In this document: in pieces, positions 52,360 through 61,557 of the stretch
How the letters are laid out: each line of letters opens with the position of its first letter
Numbering within the stretch: the stretch's first letter is position 1
Source: Treponema phagedenis
Lineage (GTDB): Bacteria > Spirochaetota > Spirochaetia > Treponematales > Treponemataceae
Length of the DNA: 64,000 nt
Direction of reading: 5' to 3'
NCBI RefSeq assembly: GCF_008153345.1
Contig: NZ_CP042818.1
Span: 1,426,001 to 1,490,000 of the forward strand
The notes under the pieces: model-generated
Database searches by the model: none
What the model was told of the DNA's origin: nothing
What the model saw: the letters and a program-made list of their open reading frames with translations, nothing else
Translations under genes and position numbers: made by a program

Positions 52360-53397
52360 ATGATTTATTTTAATTGTGATTACAACGAGGGAGGCCATCC
52401 GAAAATCCTTGAACGTTTATGCGAAACAAATCTTGAACAAACCGCAGGATACGGCAAAGATGACTACTGCGAAAAAGCGCGCAAGCTGATACAAAAGGCT
52501 ATGGGCAGGGAAGATGCCGATGTCCATTTTTTAGTGTCGGGCACGCCGACTAATGTGGCTTGTCTTTCGCATATGCTGCGCCGCTATCAGGCGGTTATTG
52601 CCGCAGACAGCTCCCATATCAATGTACACGAAACGGGAATGCCTGAATCCCGCGGACATAAAATTCTGGAATTTGAAAATCGAAACGGAAAAATAGAGCT
52701 CGCACAAGTTGAAGAATTTATGCAGGCGCGTGAATTTGAAGGAAAATTTGAACATGCGGTTATGCCGAAAGTTGTATTCATCACGTTTCCGACAGAGACA
52801 GGTACAATTTATTCAAAAAAAGAGTTGGAAGAATTATATCAGTATTGCAAAGCGCATGAGCTTTACCTGTACATTGACGGTGCACGGCTCGGATATGGCT
52901 TAACTGCGGAAGGAAACGACCTCAGCTTTCAAGATGTTGCCAATAACTGCGATATGTTTTGTATCGGCGGTACAAAATGCGGTGCCCTGCTCGGAGAAGC
53001 GGTGGTTATTCTGAATGATGAGCTAAAAAAAGATTTTCGATACACCTTAAAACAGGGCGGGCAAATGCTTGCAAAGGGAAGAATCCTCGGTATAAATTTT
53101 GAAGTGCTTTTTACCGATGGGCTTTACTTCGACATCTGCAAACACGCAAATGAGCAAGCAATACGCATACGCGATACGCTCAAAGAAAAAGGAATAGAAT
53201 TTTTAGTTGATTCTCCTACCAACCAACAATTTCCGATTATACCGAATTCCTTTTTTAAAGCAACAAAAAACGAATTCGCCTTTGAGATTATCAAAAATGT
53301 TGCCGGAGACAAAACCGCTGTCAGAATATGTACCAGCTGGGCAACAAAAGACGAAAATGTTGACGCATTGATTAAGAGAATCGAGGAGCTTTTATAA
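52360..53397 (+). CDS. Low-specificity threonine aldolase-type PLP enzyme
   Basis: A 345-residue fold-type I PLP enzyme. Landmarks: GYGKDDYCEKA, FLVSGTPTNVACLS, SSHINVHETG, YIDGARLGYGL, and the PLP lysine in CIGGTKCGALLGEA. It is of the beta-eliminating lyase / threonine aldolase group that cleaves threonine to glycine and acetaldehyde. It has its own CCGGAGG ribosome site and no biosynthetic neighbours. Confidence 0.88.
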   Translation: MIYFNCDYNEGGHPKILERLCETNLEQTAGYGKDDYCEKARKLIQKAMGREDADVHFLVSGTPTNVACLSHMLRRYQAVIAADSSHINVHETGMPESRGHKILEFENRNGKIELAQVEEFMQAREFEGKFEHAVMPKVVFITFPTETGTIYSKKELEELYQYCKAHELYLYIDGARLGYGLTAEGNDLSFQDVANNCDMFCIGGTKCGALLGEAVVILNDELKKDFRYTLKQGGQMLAKGRILGINFEVLFTDGLYFDICKHANEQAIRIRDTLKEKGIEFLVDSPTNQQFPIIPNSFFKATKNEFAFEIIKNVAGDKTAVRICTSWATKDENVDALIKRIEELL

Positions 53398-53465
53398 AAT
53401 TCAGGTTGTTTTCCATCTAAAAACAACAAGATAAAACAATGTTTAAACCTGACTAAGGATATTGT

Positions 53466-54701
53466 ATGAAACAAAGCATCGCTGCCTTTTTTTTGGCGTT
53501 TTGCTTCTTTTCCTTGTTTGCAAAAGAAGCGGAGCAGTTTACGGCAAAAGAATATTTTGAAGACTTAGAAAAAAATACTTTTTCTTTGGATTTTACCGAC
53601 AAAAAAATAATTGACAAGGTATTTGCACTTGACAATCTCAAAAAACATAAGGCAATACTCATCGGCGAAATACACGGGGTTGCCGCAAATTATACGTTAA
53701 AATCGGAATTCTTAGAGTATTTTACAAAAGCCGGATATTGTAATACGCTCCTTGAAGAAGCGCCTGTAAGCCACAATCTTTTTTTGAATAAATACTTGGA
53801 AACAGGAGATGAGAAGATCCTTAAAACGCTTTTTACAATAATGCGGGGGACAGCCTATTGCACGCAAGAGCATTATGATTTTTTTAAGAAGCTTTACCAA
53901 TACAACCAAACCGCCCCCAAGAAGCAGCGCATTCGGATTCTTGCGGTTGATGTGGAACACCAACCGATTTTAGCGTATGCGGCACAGCATGCGCTGTTAA
54001 AAGAAAAAAAGAATCTGCGGTTATTTTCGGATCTGCAAAGCAAACTGGCGGCTGCCGCAAAAAAAGCGCAGTTCCCGAATAATGATCCGTATGCGATCGC
54101 CGAAGAATGCGAAAAACTCTTGCAGGAAAATCAAAAGGAAGCAAAGAACGTGCTCGGTAAGGATTATACCCTGTTTGCCTTAATTAACCGCAATATCCTA
54201 TCTCGGAAAAAGCTGGATAGTTGCCCGCCTGAGCAATTCAATACAATACGCGATAAACAGCTGTACGAAAACTTTTGCGCCCTTGACCTGCCCAAAAATA
54301 CGTATTTCGGCGTATGGGGAAATCTTCATGTTTTTCAGGTACCGATTGATCAGGTTACCTACTTTGCGGGACATCTTACCCAAAACAAAAACTACTCGGG
54401 TAAAATTACTTCGATAGCAATTCAGTACATCAAAAGCGAGTTTTCAAATAAGGATGATAACTATCTGCCGTATCCGTGCGAAAATCGTATGCTCTATTTT
54501 GATGATGCCTATCAGCAGCAGTTGGAAACCGACAAGGGCGATATCTATATTTTCAGACTGAACACAAAGGACTCCCTTTTCAGGCGCACCGATTTGAACT
54601 TTCAAAAAGCGGACAAAGGCGATCCGGTTATCAGCGATGTATATCAATACCTGATAACAGTCAAAAACTCCCCCGCGTGTAAAAAATATAGCGGAGATTA
54701 A
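53466..54701 (+). CDS. Exported EreA/ChaN-like superfamily protein
   Basis: A 411-residue protein with a signal peptide (SIAAFFLAFCFFSLFAK). The motif LIGEIHGVAANYTLKSEFLEY, the later LLEEAPVSHN and RILAVDVEHQP, and VWGNLHVFQVP resemble the GExHG / E / GxxH pattern of the EreA, ChaN and TIKI/PrgY superfamily. Members include haem-binding proteins and esterases, so no substrate is assigned. Encoded alone. Confidence 0.6.
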   Translation: MKQSIAAFFLAFCFFSLFAKEAEQFTAKEYFEDLEKNTFSLDFTDKKIIDKVFALDNLKKHKAILIGEIHGVAANYTLKSEFLEYFTKAGYCNTLLEEAPVSHNLFLNKYLETGDEKILKTLFTIMRGTAYCTQEHYDFFKKLYQYNQTAPKKQRIRILAVDVEHQPILAYAAQHALLKEKKNLRLFSDLQSKLAAAAKKAQFPNNDPYAIAEECEKLLQENQKEAKNVLGKDYTLFALINRNILSRKKLDSCPPEQFNTIRDKQLYENFCALDLPKNTYFGVWGNLHVFQVPIDQVTYFAGHLTQNKNYSGKITSIAIQYIKSEFSNKDDNYLPYPCENRMLYFDDAYQQQLETDKGDIYIFRLNTKDSLFRRTDLNFQKADKGDPVISDVYQYLITVKNSPACKKYSGD

Positions 54702-54726
54702 AACCCCTTAGGCAAAATAGGGGGTC

Positions 54727-54850
54727 AGTACATTTTGATAACTCGACTCGTTTTTAATGTATTTTTGTACAAACTATAAAAAATTTTATAAAAAGAGTTC
54801 GACACGGCGCAAGGGTGAGCAAACTTACCATAGGAATAGTTAATTCGGTA
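54727..54850 (+). repeat. Mosaic repeat fragment, copy n (left end)
   Basis: CAGTACATTTTGATAACTCGACTCG (degenerate left end), TTTTTAATGTATTTTTGTACAAAC, AAAAATTTTATAAAAAGAGTTCGACACGGCGCAAGG, and CTTACCATAGGAAT. No hairpin cassette; the right end is lost. Confidence 0.7.
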
Positions 54851-54971
54851 AGCTTTATTGCTGATACACCCTCGAAAAAAACTGAATATACGTTTGGAAT
54901 AGCTGCAAATTACTATTGTTAGCCTTGCCTTTTTATAAAATAGATATCACAATTTTTCTAGGAGAGTGAAA

Positions 54972-56258
54972 ATGATTGAAACTCAGCTTATTGTATCGGC
55001 AGTTTTATTTTGCGGCACATATGTTTTGATGATAGTTTTGACAAATTATCGGCCTGTCATAGCCTGCGTTTCAGCCGCTATTTTTGTGGTACTGGGCATC
55101 TTACCCTATACTCAAGTATTTGCCGCTATCGACTGGAACGTTATTTTGATGATTGCGGGAACAATGGGGCTTGTCTCCCTTTTTACGGAATCGCAAATGC
55201 CGCAGCGCATTGCGGATAATATCATAAACAGACTGCCGAATGTAAAATGGATAATTGTTTGTTTATCATTATTTGCCGGTTTTATTTCCGCCTTTGTCGA
55301 CAATGTCGCAACGGTTTTAATGCTTGCCCCGATCGGCATCGTATTGTCAAAAAAGCTGAACATGTCGCCGGTTAAACCGATTATCGCCATTTCGATTTCC
55401 GCCAACTTACAGGGAGCTGCAACCCTTGTCGGAGACACCACCTCTATTCTTTTGGGAAGTCATTTGAACATGAATTTTTTTGATTTCTTCTGGTATTTAG
55501 GGCGCCCGTCTCTTTTCTTCATCGTGGAATTTACCGCAATTGCGGCTACCGGCATCATCTATTTTATTTTCCGTACATCAAAAGAAACCCCTGAAAAGGT
55601 TGCGCTTACCGAAGTGAAGGACTTTTTCCCTTCTGTACTCCTTGTTATGATGATCATTCTTATGATAGGAGCATCCTTCTTACCGGAAGATAAAAAACCG
55701 CAAACAATAAACGGATTGATTTGTGTCGGTCTCTTTCTTATCGGTATACTCTATACTATTTTGCGAAAAAGAAATTATTCGATCCTAACCGTAATAAAAA
55801 AAGAATTCAGTTTTGAAACAATCTTTTTATTGATAGGACTTTTTATTGTTATTGCGGCAATAACCGAGGCGGGGCTTATTCGCGCAATTGCAAACGTTTT
55901 TCTGAAGCTTGGAACAAATGTGTTTTTGATTTACTCGGTTATTGTATGGGGCTCTGTTGTGATTTCAGCCTTTGTTGATAATATTCCCTATGTTGCAACC
56001 ATGCTTCCCATTGTACAAATCCTTTCGGAAAGCTTGGGAGTGTCCTCTCCCATTTTATTTTTCGGATTACTTTCAGGAGCCACATTGGGAGGAAATATTA
56101 CGCCGATAGGCTCATCGGCTAATATCGCTTCTTTGGGCATTCTTCGCAACGAAGGCTATCAGGTAAAAAATACCGAGTTTATGGGGATGGCAGTTCCCTA
56201 TACGCTGACCGCCGTAGCTATTGGCTATGGCTTAATTTGGATGACGTACGGAGTATAA
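54972..56258 (+). CDS. ArsB/NhaD (IT superfamily) ion transporter
   Basis: The ATG at 54972 follows AGGAG by 6 bases. 428 residues, about eleven to twelve helices, with the paired re-entrant motifs FVDNVATVLMLAPIG and FVDNIPYVATMLPIV and the signature GATLGGNITPIGSSANI of ArsB/NhaD and SLC13-like transporters. Substrate (Na+/H+, arsenite or dicarboxylate) cannot be decided; the motif set leans towards NhaD/ArsB. It converges on thiI. Confidence 0.85.
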   Translation: MIETQLIVSAVLFCGTYVLMIVLTNYRPVIACVSAAIFVVLGILPYTQVFAAIDWNVILMIAGTMGLVSLFTESQMPQRIADNIINRLPNVKWIIVCLSLFAGFISAFVDNVATVLMLAPIGIVLSKKLNMSPVKPIIAISISANLQGAATLVGDTTSILLGSHLNMNFFDFFWYLGRPSLFFIVEFTAIAATGIIYFIFRTSKETPEKVALTEVKDFFPSVLLVMMIILMIGASFLPEDKKPQTINGLICVGLFLIGILYTILRKRNYSILTVIKKEFSFETIFLLIGLFIVIAAITEAGLIRAIANVFLKLGTNVFLIYSVIVWGSVVISAFVDNIPYVATMLPIVQILSESLGVSSPILFFGLLSGATLGGNITPIGSSANIASLGILRNEGYQVKNTEFMGMAVPYTLTAVAIGYGLIWMTYGV

Positions 56259-56320
56259 CTGCCGGCATAGCGACCTCCCGCAACGTTAAGCGCCGGAAGA
56301 AGGCTTTACTTGCGGGAAGC

Positions 56321-57505
56321 TTATTTTTTTTTGCCGTATCCGATAATTTTTTTTGTTTCACAGCTTTCAAAGGCTTCGTCCAAAAAGGGCTCTATTCCCA
56401 TGCGATTATAAATTTCAAAAGCGTCTTCCAACCGGGTGTGCAGCACCGGGTGCTTTGGCGAAAAGAGCACGCAGCAATCTTCATACGGCAAGATAGAGGT
56501 TTCATACGTGCCGATTTTAATTGCAAGAGCGGTGATCTCTTCCTTATCCATACCGATAAGCGGCCTGAATACTGGAAAGTCAATACAACTATTGGTTACG
56601 CTTAAGTTTTCCACTGTTTGACTTGCCACCTGTGCAAGACTTTCTCCGGTAATTAAACATTGTGCATTAACTTTTTTCGCAATGCGCTCTGCGGTTTTCA
56701 TCATACACATACGCATCATCAAAGTAAGATAGGCTTCAGGCGCTGTTTTTTTAATCTGCTGCTGCACCTTGGTAAAAGACACAATATTCAAATACGCACC
56801 GAGTCCGTATTCCGCCAATTTTTCCGCAAGGGTTTCCACCTTTTGCTGAGCCTCGGGTGAAGTATAGGGATGAGAATGAAAATACAAAAAATCAAGCTTC
56901 ATGCCGCGGAAAAGCATTCGATAACCCGCAACAGGAGAATCAATACCGCCCGAAAGCAGCAGCAACCCGCGCCCGGAAACGCCGCAGGGCAACCCGCGCC
57001 TGCCCGTATGTTCCACCCCGTAAACAAATACGGATTTTTCGCGCACCTCAACAGAAAGCACAATATCGGGATTATGCACATCAACCGTTAAAATACCCGC
57101 CATATGGATCTGCGCACCGGTTTCCCGCCCAATCTCGTATGAGGTAAACGGAAAGCTTTTATCGGAACGCCGCGCTTCTATTTTAAACGTTTTACAGCCA
57201 AGCCGTACAGCTTCTTTAGCTTCTTTAATCAAAACCGCAGCGATTGAATCAATATTCTTTTCCGCAACCTTTGCTTCCGCCCATCCGGTAATACCGATAA
57301 GCATATCAAGCGACTTTTCAGCAAGAGTTCTGAATTCGGAAGGAATCTCTAAAAACAACCTCCCCGCACGCACCCGAACGCTCGCACCGGTGTTTTCAAG
57401 ATATAAAGACAAATTCTGCGCAAGCCGCCTTTCAAAATTTTTCAGATTTCCCTTTTTAAGGTTTATTTCTCCGATTTTTGCAAGATACAATAAGTTTTCA
57501 TTCAT
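56321..57505 (-). CDS. thiI: tRNA 4-thiouridine sulfurtransferase ThiI
   Basis: A 394-residue enzyme with an N-terminal ferredoxin-like and THUMP region (about 1-165) and a PP-loop ATPase with LLLSGGIDSPVAGYRM. The conserved Cys in YEDCCVLFSPKHP is present. The C-terminal rhodanese domain of the E. coli enzyme is absent, as in many bacteria, so sulfur transfer to thiamin is not implied. Stand-alone gene. Confidence 0.95.
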   Translation of the reverse strand: MNENLLYLAKIGEINLKKGNLKNFERRLAQNLSLYLENTGASVRVRAGRLFLEIPSEFRTLAEKSLDMLIGITGWAEAKVAEKNIDSIAAVLIKEAKEAVRLGCKTFKIEARRSDKSFPFTSYEIGRETGAQIHMAGILTVDVHNPDIVLSVEVREKSVFVYGVEHTGRRGLPCGVSGRGLLLLSGGIDSPVAGYRMLFRGMKLDFLYFHSHPYTSPEAQQKVETLAEKLAEYGLGAYLNIVSFTKVQQQIKKTAPEAYLTLMMRMCMMKTAERIAKKVNAQCLITGESLAQVASQTVENLSVTNSCIDFPVFRPLIGMDKEEITALAIKIGTYETSILPYEDCCVLFSPKHPVLHTRLEDAFEIYNRMGIEPFLDEAFESCETKKIIGYGKKK

Positions 57506-57579
57506 CAGAACCTCAATATAGCATAAAGCCCCAAGAAAGTCTATTTATTTGCTTACGCACAAGCCTGCTCAATTCGTAT

Positions 57580-57910
57580 CTAGTATAACGTGTTGTAATT
57601 AACTTCCTGTTATAAAAATCGGAGTATCAACAATAAGGGACTGCGGATTTCAGCATTTCTATGGTAAATTGCTCACCGTTGCGCCGTGTCGAACTCAGAA
57701 CCGCCACGGATGGCGGTGGTTCCTTGCAGAAGCGATGTTTAAAAGCATCAACACTGTTTTGTAAAATTGAAGCTTTTAAACTCGCAGGTTTGGTTTTGCC
57801 ATGGACGGCAAAACCAAACCGTTGTGTCGAACTCTTTTTTATAAAATTGTCTTGATTTTTGTAAGATGCATTAAAAAACGGATCGAGTTATTAAAAAACC
57901 GTTATATTAG
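57580..57910 (-). repeat. Complete MITE-like element, copy o (331 bp)
   Basis: Ends CTAGTATAACGTGTTGTAAT and AAAACCGTTATATTAG. The interior matches copy h almost base for base: CTTCCTGTTATAAAAATCGGAG, CTATGGTAAATTGCTCACCG, a GAACCGCCACGG...GGTTCC palindrome, a CGATGTTTAAAAGC...GCTTTTAAACTCG hairpin, a TTTTGCC palindrome and ATCGAGTTATTAAAA. The remaining gap up to 58125 contains no clear gene. Confidence 0.9.
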
Positions 57911-58125
57911 GAGAACACAACGTAGTTTTGCATTTTTGATAAAATGTAATCGATGAACGTAAGAGCCTCTGTTTAAAAAGAAGCGACAGCTGTTATTAAA
58001 CGTCGCTCTACAATACCTGTAAATTTCCATGAGGTTACGTGAAATATAATATTTTTATGAGAAGAGGTTGTTTTTATTTTTCCGATGCAAGTAAAATATT
58101 TCATAAAAAAACCGATATATCCCGT

Positions 58126-58707
58126 ATGAACAAAAAAATTATTTTTTCCGTATATGCAGTTTTTTTACTTTGTATCTTTTTTTGCTTTTCCTGTAAATCA
58201 GTTCCGCCCGCCGTACCTCAGTATATTATGGGAGAAGGAAAATTACGCGAAAAGCATTTTATTGCTTTTTTTAAATCGCAAAATATTCCGTTTGATGCAC
58301 AGGATTTACAGGCTCTTGCTGAATTTTATATTTCTGAATCAAGGATTGAAGGAATTAATGCGGATGTTGCTTTTGCGCAAATGTGTTTGGAAACAGGCTT
58401 CCTGCAATTCGGCGGTTTGGTTACCCGTGAGATGAATAATTTTTGCGGGCTCGGCTCTATCGGTGCCGACCAACCCGGAGAAGTTTTTGACAGTGTGCAG
58501 CTCGGTGTGCGCGCACACATTCAGCACTTAAAAGCCTATGCAAGTCCTGCGCCGCTTGTGATGGAAGTTATTGACCCGCGATACAAGTATGTGAATCCCA
58601 AAGGGAAGGCTCCGACTATTTACGGTTTAACAAAAACCTGGGCGCAAGACCCCGACTACGGAAAAAAGCTGGAAAACCTTTTGCATAGAATGTATAAGCA
58701 TCTTTGA
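58126..58707 (+). CDS. Glucosaminidase-domain lipoprotein
   Basis: The start at 58126 gives a lipoprotein signal (MNKKIIFSVYAVFLLCIFF region, lipobox CFSC); an upstream GTG at 58039 adds 29 residues ahead of it. The 193-residue product is mostly a GH73-type glucosaminidase domain with FYISESRIEGINADVAFAQMCLETGFLQF (catalytic Glu likely in CLETGF) and NNFCGLGSIG. It should cut the glycan strand of murein. Encoded alone between repeats. Confidence 0.88.
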   Translation: MNKKIIFSVYAVFLLCIFFCFSCKSVPPAVPQYIMGEGKLREKHFIAFFKSQNIPFDAQDLQALAEFYISESRIEGINADVAFAQMCLETGFLQFGGLVTREMNNFCGLGSIGADQPGEVFDSVQLGVRAHIQHLKAYASPAPLVMEVIDPRYKYVNPKGKAPTIYGLTKTWAQDPDYGKKLENLLHRMYKHL

Positions 58708-58726
58708 TTGGCGGCTTTAGTGTAGT

Positions 58727-59010
58727 ACGCTGTAATTAACTTACTGATATGTTGATCGAGACATCAAAAATAATGGCTTAGAGGATGTAGCATTCCTATG
58801 GTAAATTGCTCACCCTTGCCAAATTCAAAACGATGTTTAAAAGCATCAACACTGTTTTGTAAAATTGAAGCTTTTAAACTCGTAGGCGAACCAAAGGTGG
58901 AAATTCCAAGGGTTCGCCCTTGCTCCGTGTCAAGCTCCTTTTTATAACAGGAAGTTTTAAAACTCGCAAGGTATAATTTTGCCACGGACGGCAAAACTCA
59001 GAACGGGCAC
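58727..59010 (-). repeat. Mosaic repeat, copy p
   Basis: Right end TGTAGTACGCTGTAATTAACTTACTG, CATTCCTATGGTAAATTGCTCACCC, CGATGTTTAAAAGC...GCTTTTAAACTCG hairpin, GGCGAACCAAAGG...CCAAGGGTTCGCC hairpin, CCGTGTCAAGCTCC, TATAACAGGAAG, AAAACTCGC, TTTTGCCACGGACGGCAAAA and GAACGGGCACGGACGCCCG. The left end is missing. Confidence 0.75.
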
Positions 59011-59065
59011 GGACGCCCGAGCTCGCTTTGTAAAAATCTCACTATCACCTTGTTCCCGTAAAATA

Positions 59066-59116
59066 AAAAACCCGCTCTTTATAAACTATTTTGCTGTTTA
59101 CAAAGAGCGGGTTTTT
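59066..59116. terminator. Bidirectional terminator between glucosaminidase and flgF genes
   Basis: AAAAACCCGCTCTTT and AAAGAGCGGGTTTTT pair perfectly around a 21-base loop, with A and T tracts on both sides, suiting both convergent genes. Confidence 0.88.
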
Positions 59117-59158
59117 ATGGTGGTAACTTATGGTATTGTTAAGGCAGTTCCGCTGCGT

Positions 59159-59974
59159 TTATTTTACCCGTACAACCTCATTCCAAAGTTTTGCCATCAT
59201 CGTATCTTCCGATTGGATTGTTTTTTGGTTTGCCTCATAGGCGCGGTTTACTTCGATCATGCGCACCATTTCGTTTACAACATTCACGTTTGAGGCTTCG
59301 ATAAAGCCCTGCACGGTTACCGGGCGGTCAGGGCCTTCAGCCGCGATGGCGGGGCCGGAAACCGGCGTGTCTAAATAAAAACTTGAGCCTTTTTTTTGCA
59401 AATACCGGTCGTTTTCAAAGGTAACAATTTTCAGACGGTCTAAAAACACCGCATCGGTATCGGGCTCGGTTATTGGACGGGCATAAATCTCGCCGTTTTG
59501 GTTGATTTTATACTCCATATCTTGTAAAAAAATACGCCCGTTTTCGCCCAAAACAGGATACCCTTCCTTTGTCATCAAATAGCCTTCAACGCCCACCAAA
59601 AAATTCCCGTTTCGCGTATACTCTTCGCGCTGCGGGGTTTGTACGGCGAAAAAGCCCTTGCCCTCCAACGCAATGTCGGACGGAGAATGGGTTTGCTTCA
59701 AAGACCCTTGCTCAAACTCGGTGAAAACCTCGTTTACTTCAACGCCAAGCCCGAGCTTTCCGATAATCGGCGCCGCATCGGAAGAGCCGAAGGGATTTTT
59801 AATCACACCGTCATCATTTGTGCGCCGCAGCAAAAGCTCCGGAAAATTTTTATTTATCGTTACATCCCGCTTATAACTTGTGGTATCGACATTTGCCAAA
59901 TTATTTGAAATTACGTCTAATTGCTGTTGCTGTGCGTTCATGCCGCTTGCGGCAGTATACCAACCTCGGATCAT
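59159..59974 (-). CDS. flgF: Flagellar basal-body rod protein FlgF/FlhO type
   Basis: A 271-residue rod/hook family protein. N-terminal MIRGWYTAASGMNAQQQQLDVISNNLANVDTTSYKRD region and C-terminal NVVNEMVRMIEVNRAYEANQKTIQ coiled coil are conserved, with the LEGKGFFAVQ and EYTRNGNF core between. It lies in the proximal rod of the periplasmic flagellum. In other treponemes flgF and flgG are neighbours; here no flgG follows, only a terminator. A GAGGA ribosome site is 7 bases upstream. Confidence 0.9.
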   Translation of the reverse strand: MIRGWYTAASGMNAQQQQLDVISNNLANVDTTSYKRDVTINKNFPELLLRRTNDDGVIKNPFGSSDAAPIIGKLGLGVEVNEVFTEFEQGSLKQTHSPSDIALEGKGFFAVQTPQREEYTRNGNFLVGVEGYLMTKEGYPVLGENGRIFLQDMEYKINQNGEIYARPITEPDTDAVFLDRLKIVTFENDRYLQKKGSSFYLDTPVSGPAIAAEGPDRPVTVQGFIEASNVNVVNEMVRMIEVNRAYEANQKTIQSEDTMMAKLWNEVVRVK

Positions 59975-60139
59975 ACTATTTCCTCATTTATTGAAAATAT
60001 GGGCAAAGAGCCTATAATACGTATCGGAAAAATCGGCATAACATTGAGAAAAAAGAAACAGTTTTACGCCTTGCATCGGCGAAAATCACTGCGGCTTTAC
60101 AAACACCGGCACACAAACGCTTCCTTATAATCTTGGTTT

Positions 60140-60290
60140 TTTTACTAAAGAAAGAGAGCAACACGGCACAATGGTGAAGTTTTGAAAATTTACTGTAACT
60201 TCGCCAACGAGTTTTGCCTGTTTACGCTGGAGTATCAGGCAAAACATCGTTTTGAATTTAGCAACGGTGACTAAACTTACCATAGGCAAC
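60140..60290 (+). repeat. Mosaic repeat fragment, copy q
   Basis: AAAGAGAGCAACACGGCACAATGG, a TGAAGTT...AACTTCGCC hairpin (one base off), a CGAGTTTTGCCTG...CAGGCAAAACATCG hairpin, and AACTTACCATAGG. Both ends are absent. Confidence 0.7.
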
Positions 60291-60309
60291 AGGTGGTTTT
60301 CGAATTTTG

Positions 60310-60541
60310 GTAATATGGCAGGCAAAACAGCGTTAATGTATGCAGCCGGTGCAGGTTCTACTGTGTGCTTTCCCCAAAACTTGGACACGTGCCGTAGGAG
60401 AAAAACCAAACGGAAACGGCACGATAATCAATTTCAAAACTCGCATAAGTGCTGTTGGGGTTATAAAAAATGTGATAGAAGGTTTACAGAAAGTCAAAAA
60501 AGTATCTTTGTACCGGCCTCTATTTTCCTTTCTCTATCATT
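60310..60541 (+). pseudogene. Possible gene relics
   Basis: One frame reads GNMAGKTALMYAAGAGS, an ankyrin-like stretch, near 60310-60360. Another reads AVGEKPNGNGTIINFKTRISAVGVIKNVIEGLQ at about 60392-60490, which has the composition of real protein. Neither has a start signal or intact length. They look like decayed fragments, but I cannot name the parent of the second. Confidence 0.3.
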
Positions 60542-61249
60542 TTAATCTCTACCGGTTCCCTGTATAAAAAATTTAGTGTTCTTATGATTGTATATTATTT
60601 TTGAAAGATCAAAAGCTTCGCCGGAAGATAAATAGTAGACCTCTTCTATTATAAGGGCAGGGTCATTTTCTTTTATCTTTAAAAGCTTTGCTTCTTCTTT
60701 AGAAAGTTTACTTACCGTCATATATTTATCGGAAAATCCAAACTGTAATTTAAGTCCTTCTTGGAGATATTGAAATATGCTTTGTTTTAAAATATCTTCA
60801 TTTAAATAGCCGACAACGGATTTTTTATATAAAGAAGTCTCTATGCAAAAAGGCTCACCGCTTTTGTATCTCAATCTTTTAGCTAAAAAGAGTGTTTCTC
60901 CAATCGGGCATTTTAAATACTTGGCGGCTCTTTCATCAGCGGGAATTTCCTTAAAATCTAAAATATCACTTTTTATGGTGTTTTTTTTCAAGGTATTATA
61001 AAAGCCTTGGTTTGTAAGTAAGTTTATATAACCGTCCCTATGTTTTCTTCTTACAAAAATACCGCTTCCTTGCACCTGATAAATTATACCCTGTTGCTCC
61101 AATATTTCCAGAGCTTTGATTACGGTATTTTTGCTGGCATTATATTTTTTTACTAATTCATCTATCTTAGGCAATTGGGAACTCTGTTCCAAATTATTAT
61201 CCAGTATAAATTGTCTAATATCATTTGCGATAAACTCATATTTCAGCAC
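60542..61249 (-). CDS. GntR/HutC-family transcription regulator with UTRA domain
   Basis: The GTG at 61249 follows AGAGG by 7 bases. A 235-residue protein with an N-terminal winged helix (VLKYEFIANDIRQFILD, SKNTVIKALEILEQQGIIYQVQGSGIFV) and a C-terminal UTRA ligand domain (GETLFLAKRLRYKSGEPFCIETSLY, KENDPALIIEEVYYLSSGEAFDLSKIIYNH). Such regulators sense phosphorylated sugars. Divergent from the PTS gene, which it very likely controls. Confidence 0.88.
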   Translation of the reverse strand: MLKYEFIANDIRQFILDNNLEQSSQLPKIDELVKKYNASKNTVIKALEILEQQGIIYQVQGSGIFVRRKHRDGYINLLTNQGFYNTLKKNTIKSDILDFKEIPADERAAKYLKCPIGETLFLAKRLRYKSGEPFCIETSLYKKSVVGYLNEDILKQSIFQYLQEGLKLQFGFSDKYMTVSKLSKEEAKLLKIKENDPALIIEEVYYLSSGEAFDLSKIIYNHKNTKFFIQGTGRD

Positions 61250-61374
61250 AAAGCAACCTCTCGTAATGTATTTCGTGACATCGTATAAAAATTCGGTTAG
61301 TTTTTCCAAATGTCCGACGAACTGCTTTCTGAAGTTTTATAACTATTGACTTACAGAAAAACATCGAAAAATCA

Positions 61375-61407
61375 AGAAAACCTCTAACAATTTTTTAGAG
61401 GTTTTCT
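61375..61407. promoter_or_regulatory. 13-bp perfect hairpin in the divergent gap
   Basis: AGAAAACCTCTAA and TTAGAGGTTTTCT with a 7-base loop, between the gntR start and the PTS promoter. It may insulate the two units or lie in the gntR leader. Confidence 0.55.
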
Positions 61408-61496
61408 ATAAAGCAAGTTTAACTCATTTCTAAAAAAAAATCTATAATTGGGATAGAATAATGTAAAGGAATCGGCTTAATTCCTTAGTATAGGTA

Positions 61497-61525
61497 TTGA
61501 CATATTGTATGGGTACACTTATACT
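61497..61525 (+). promoter_or_regulatory. PTS promoter with inverted-repeat operator candidates
   Basis: TTGACA at 61497-61502, 17-base spacer, TATACT at 61520-61525. TAGTATA (from 61487) and TATACTA (61520-61526) flank the core promoter as inverted repeats, and ATACT/AGTAT lie at 61521-61540; these are candidate sites for the divergent GntR regulator. Confidence 0.7.
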
Positions 61526-61557
61526 ATTTCTATACAGTATTCAAGGTGGAGGTAATT

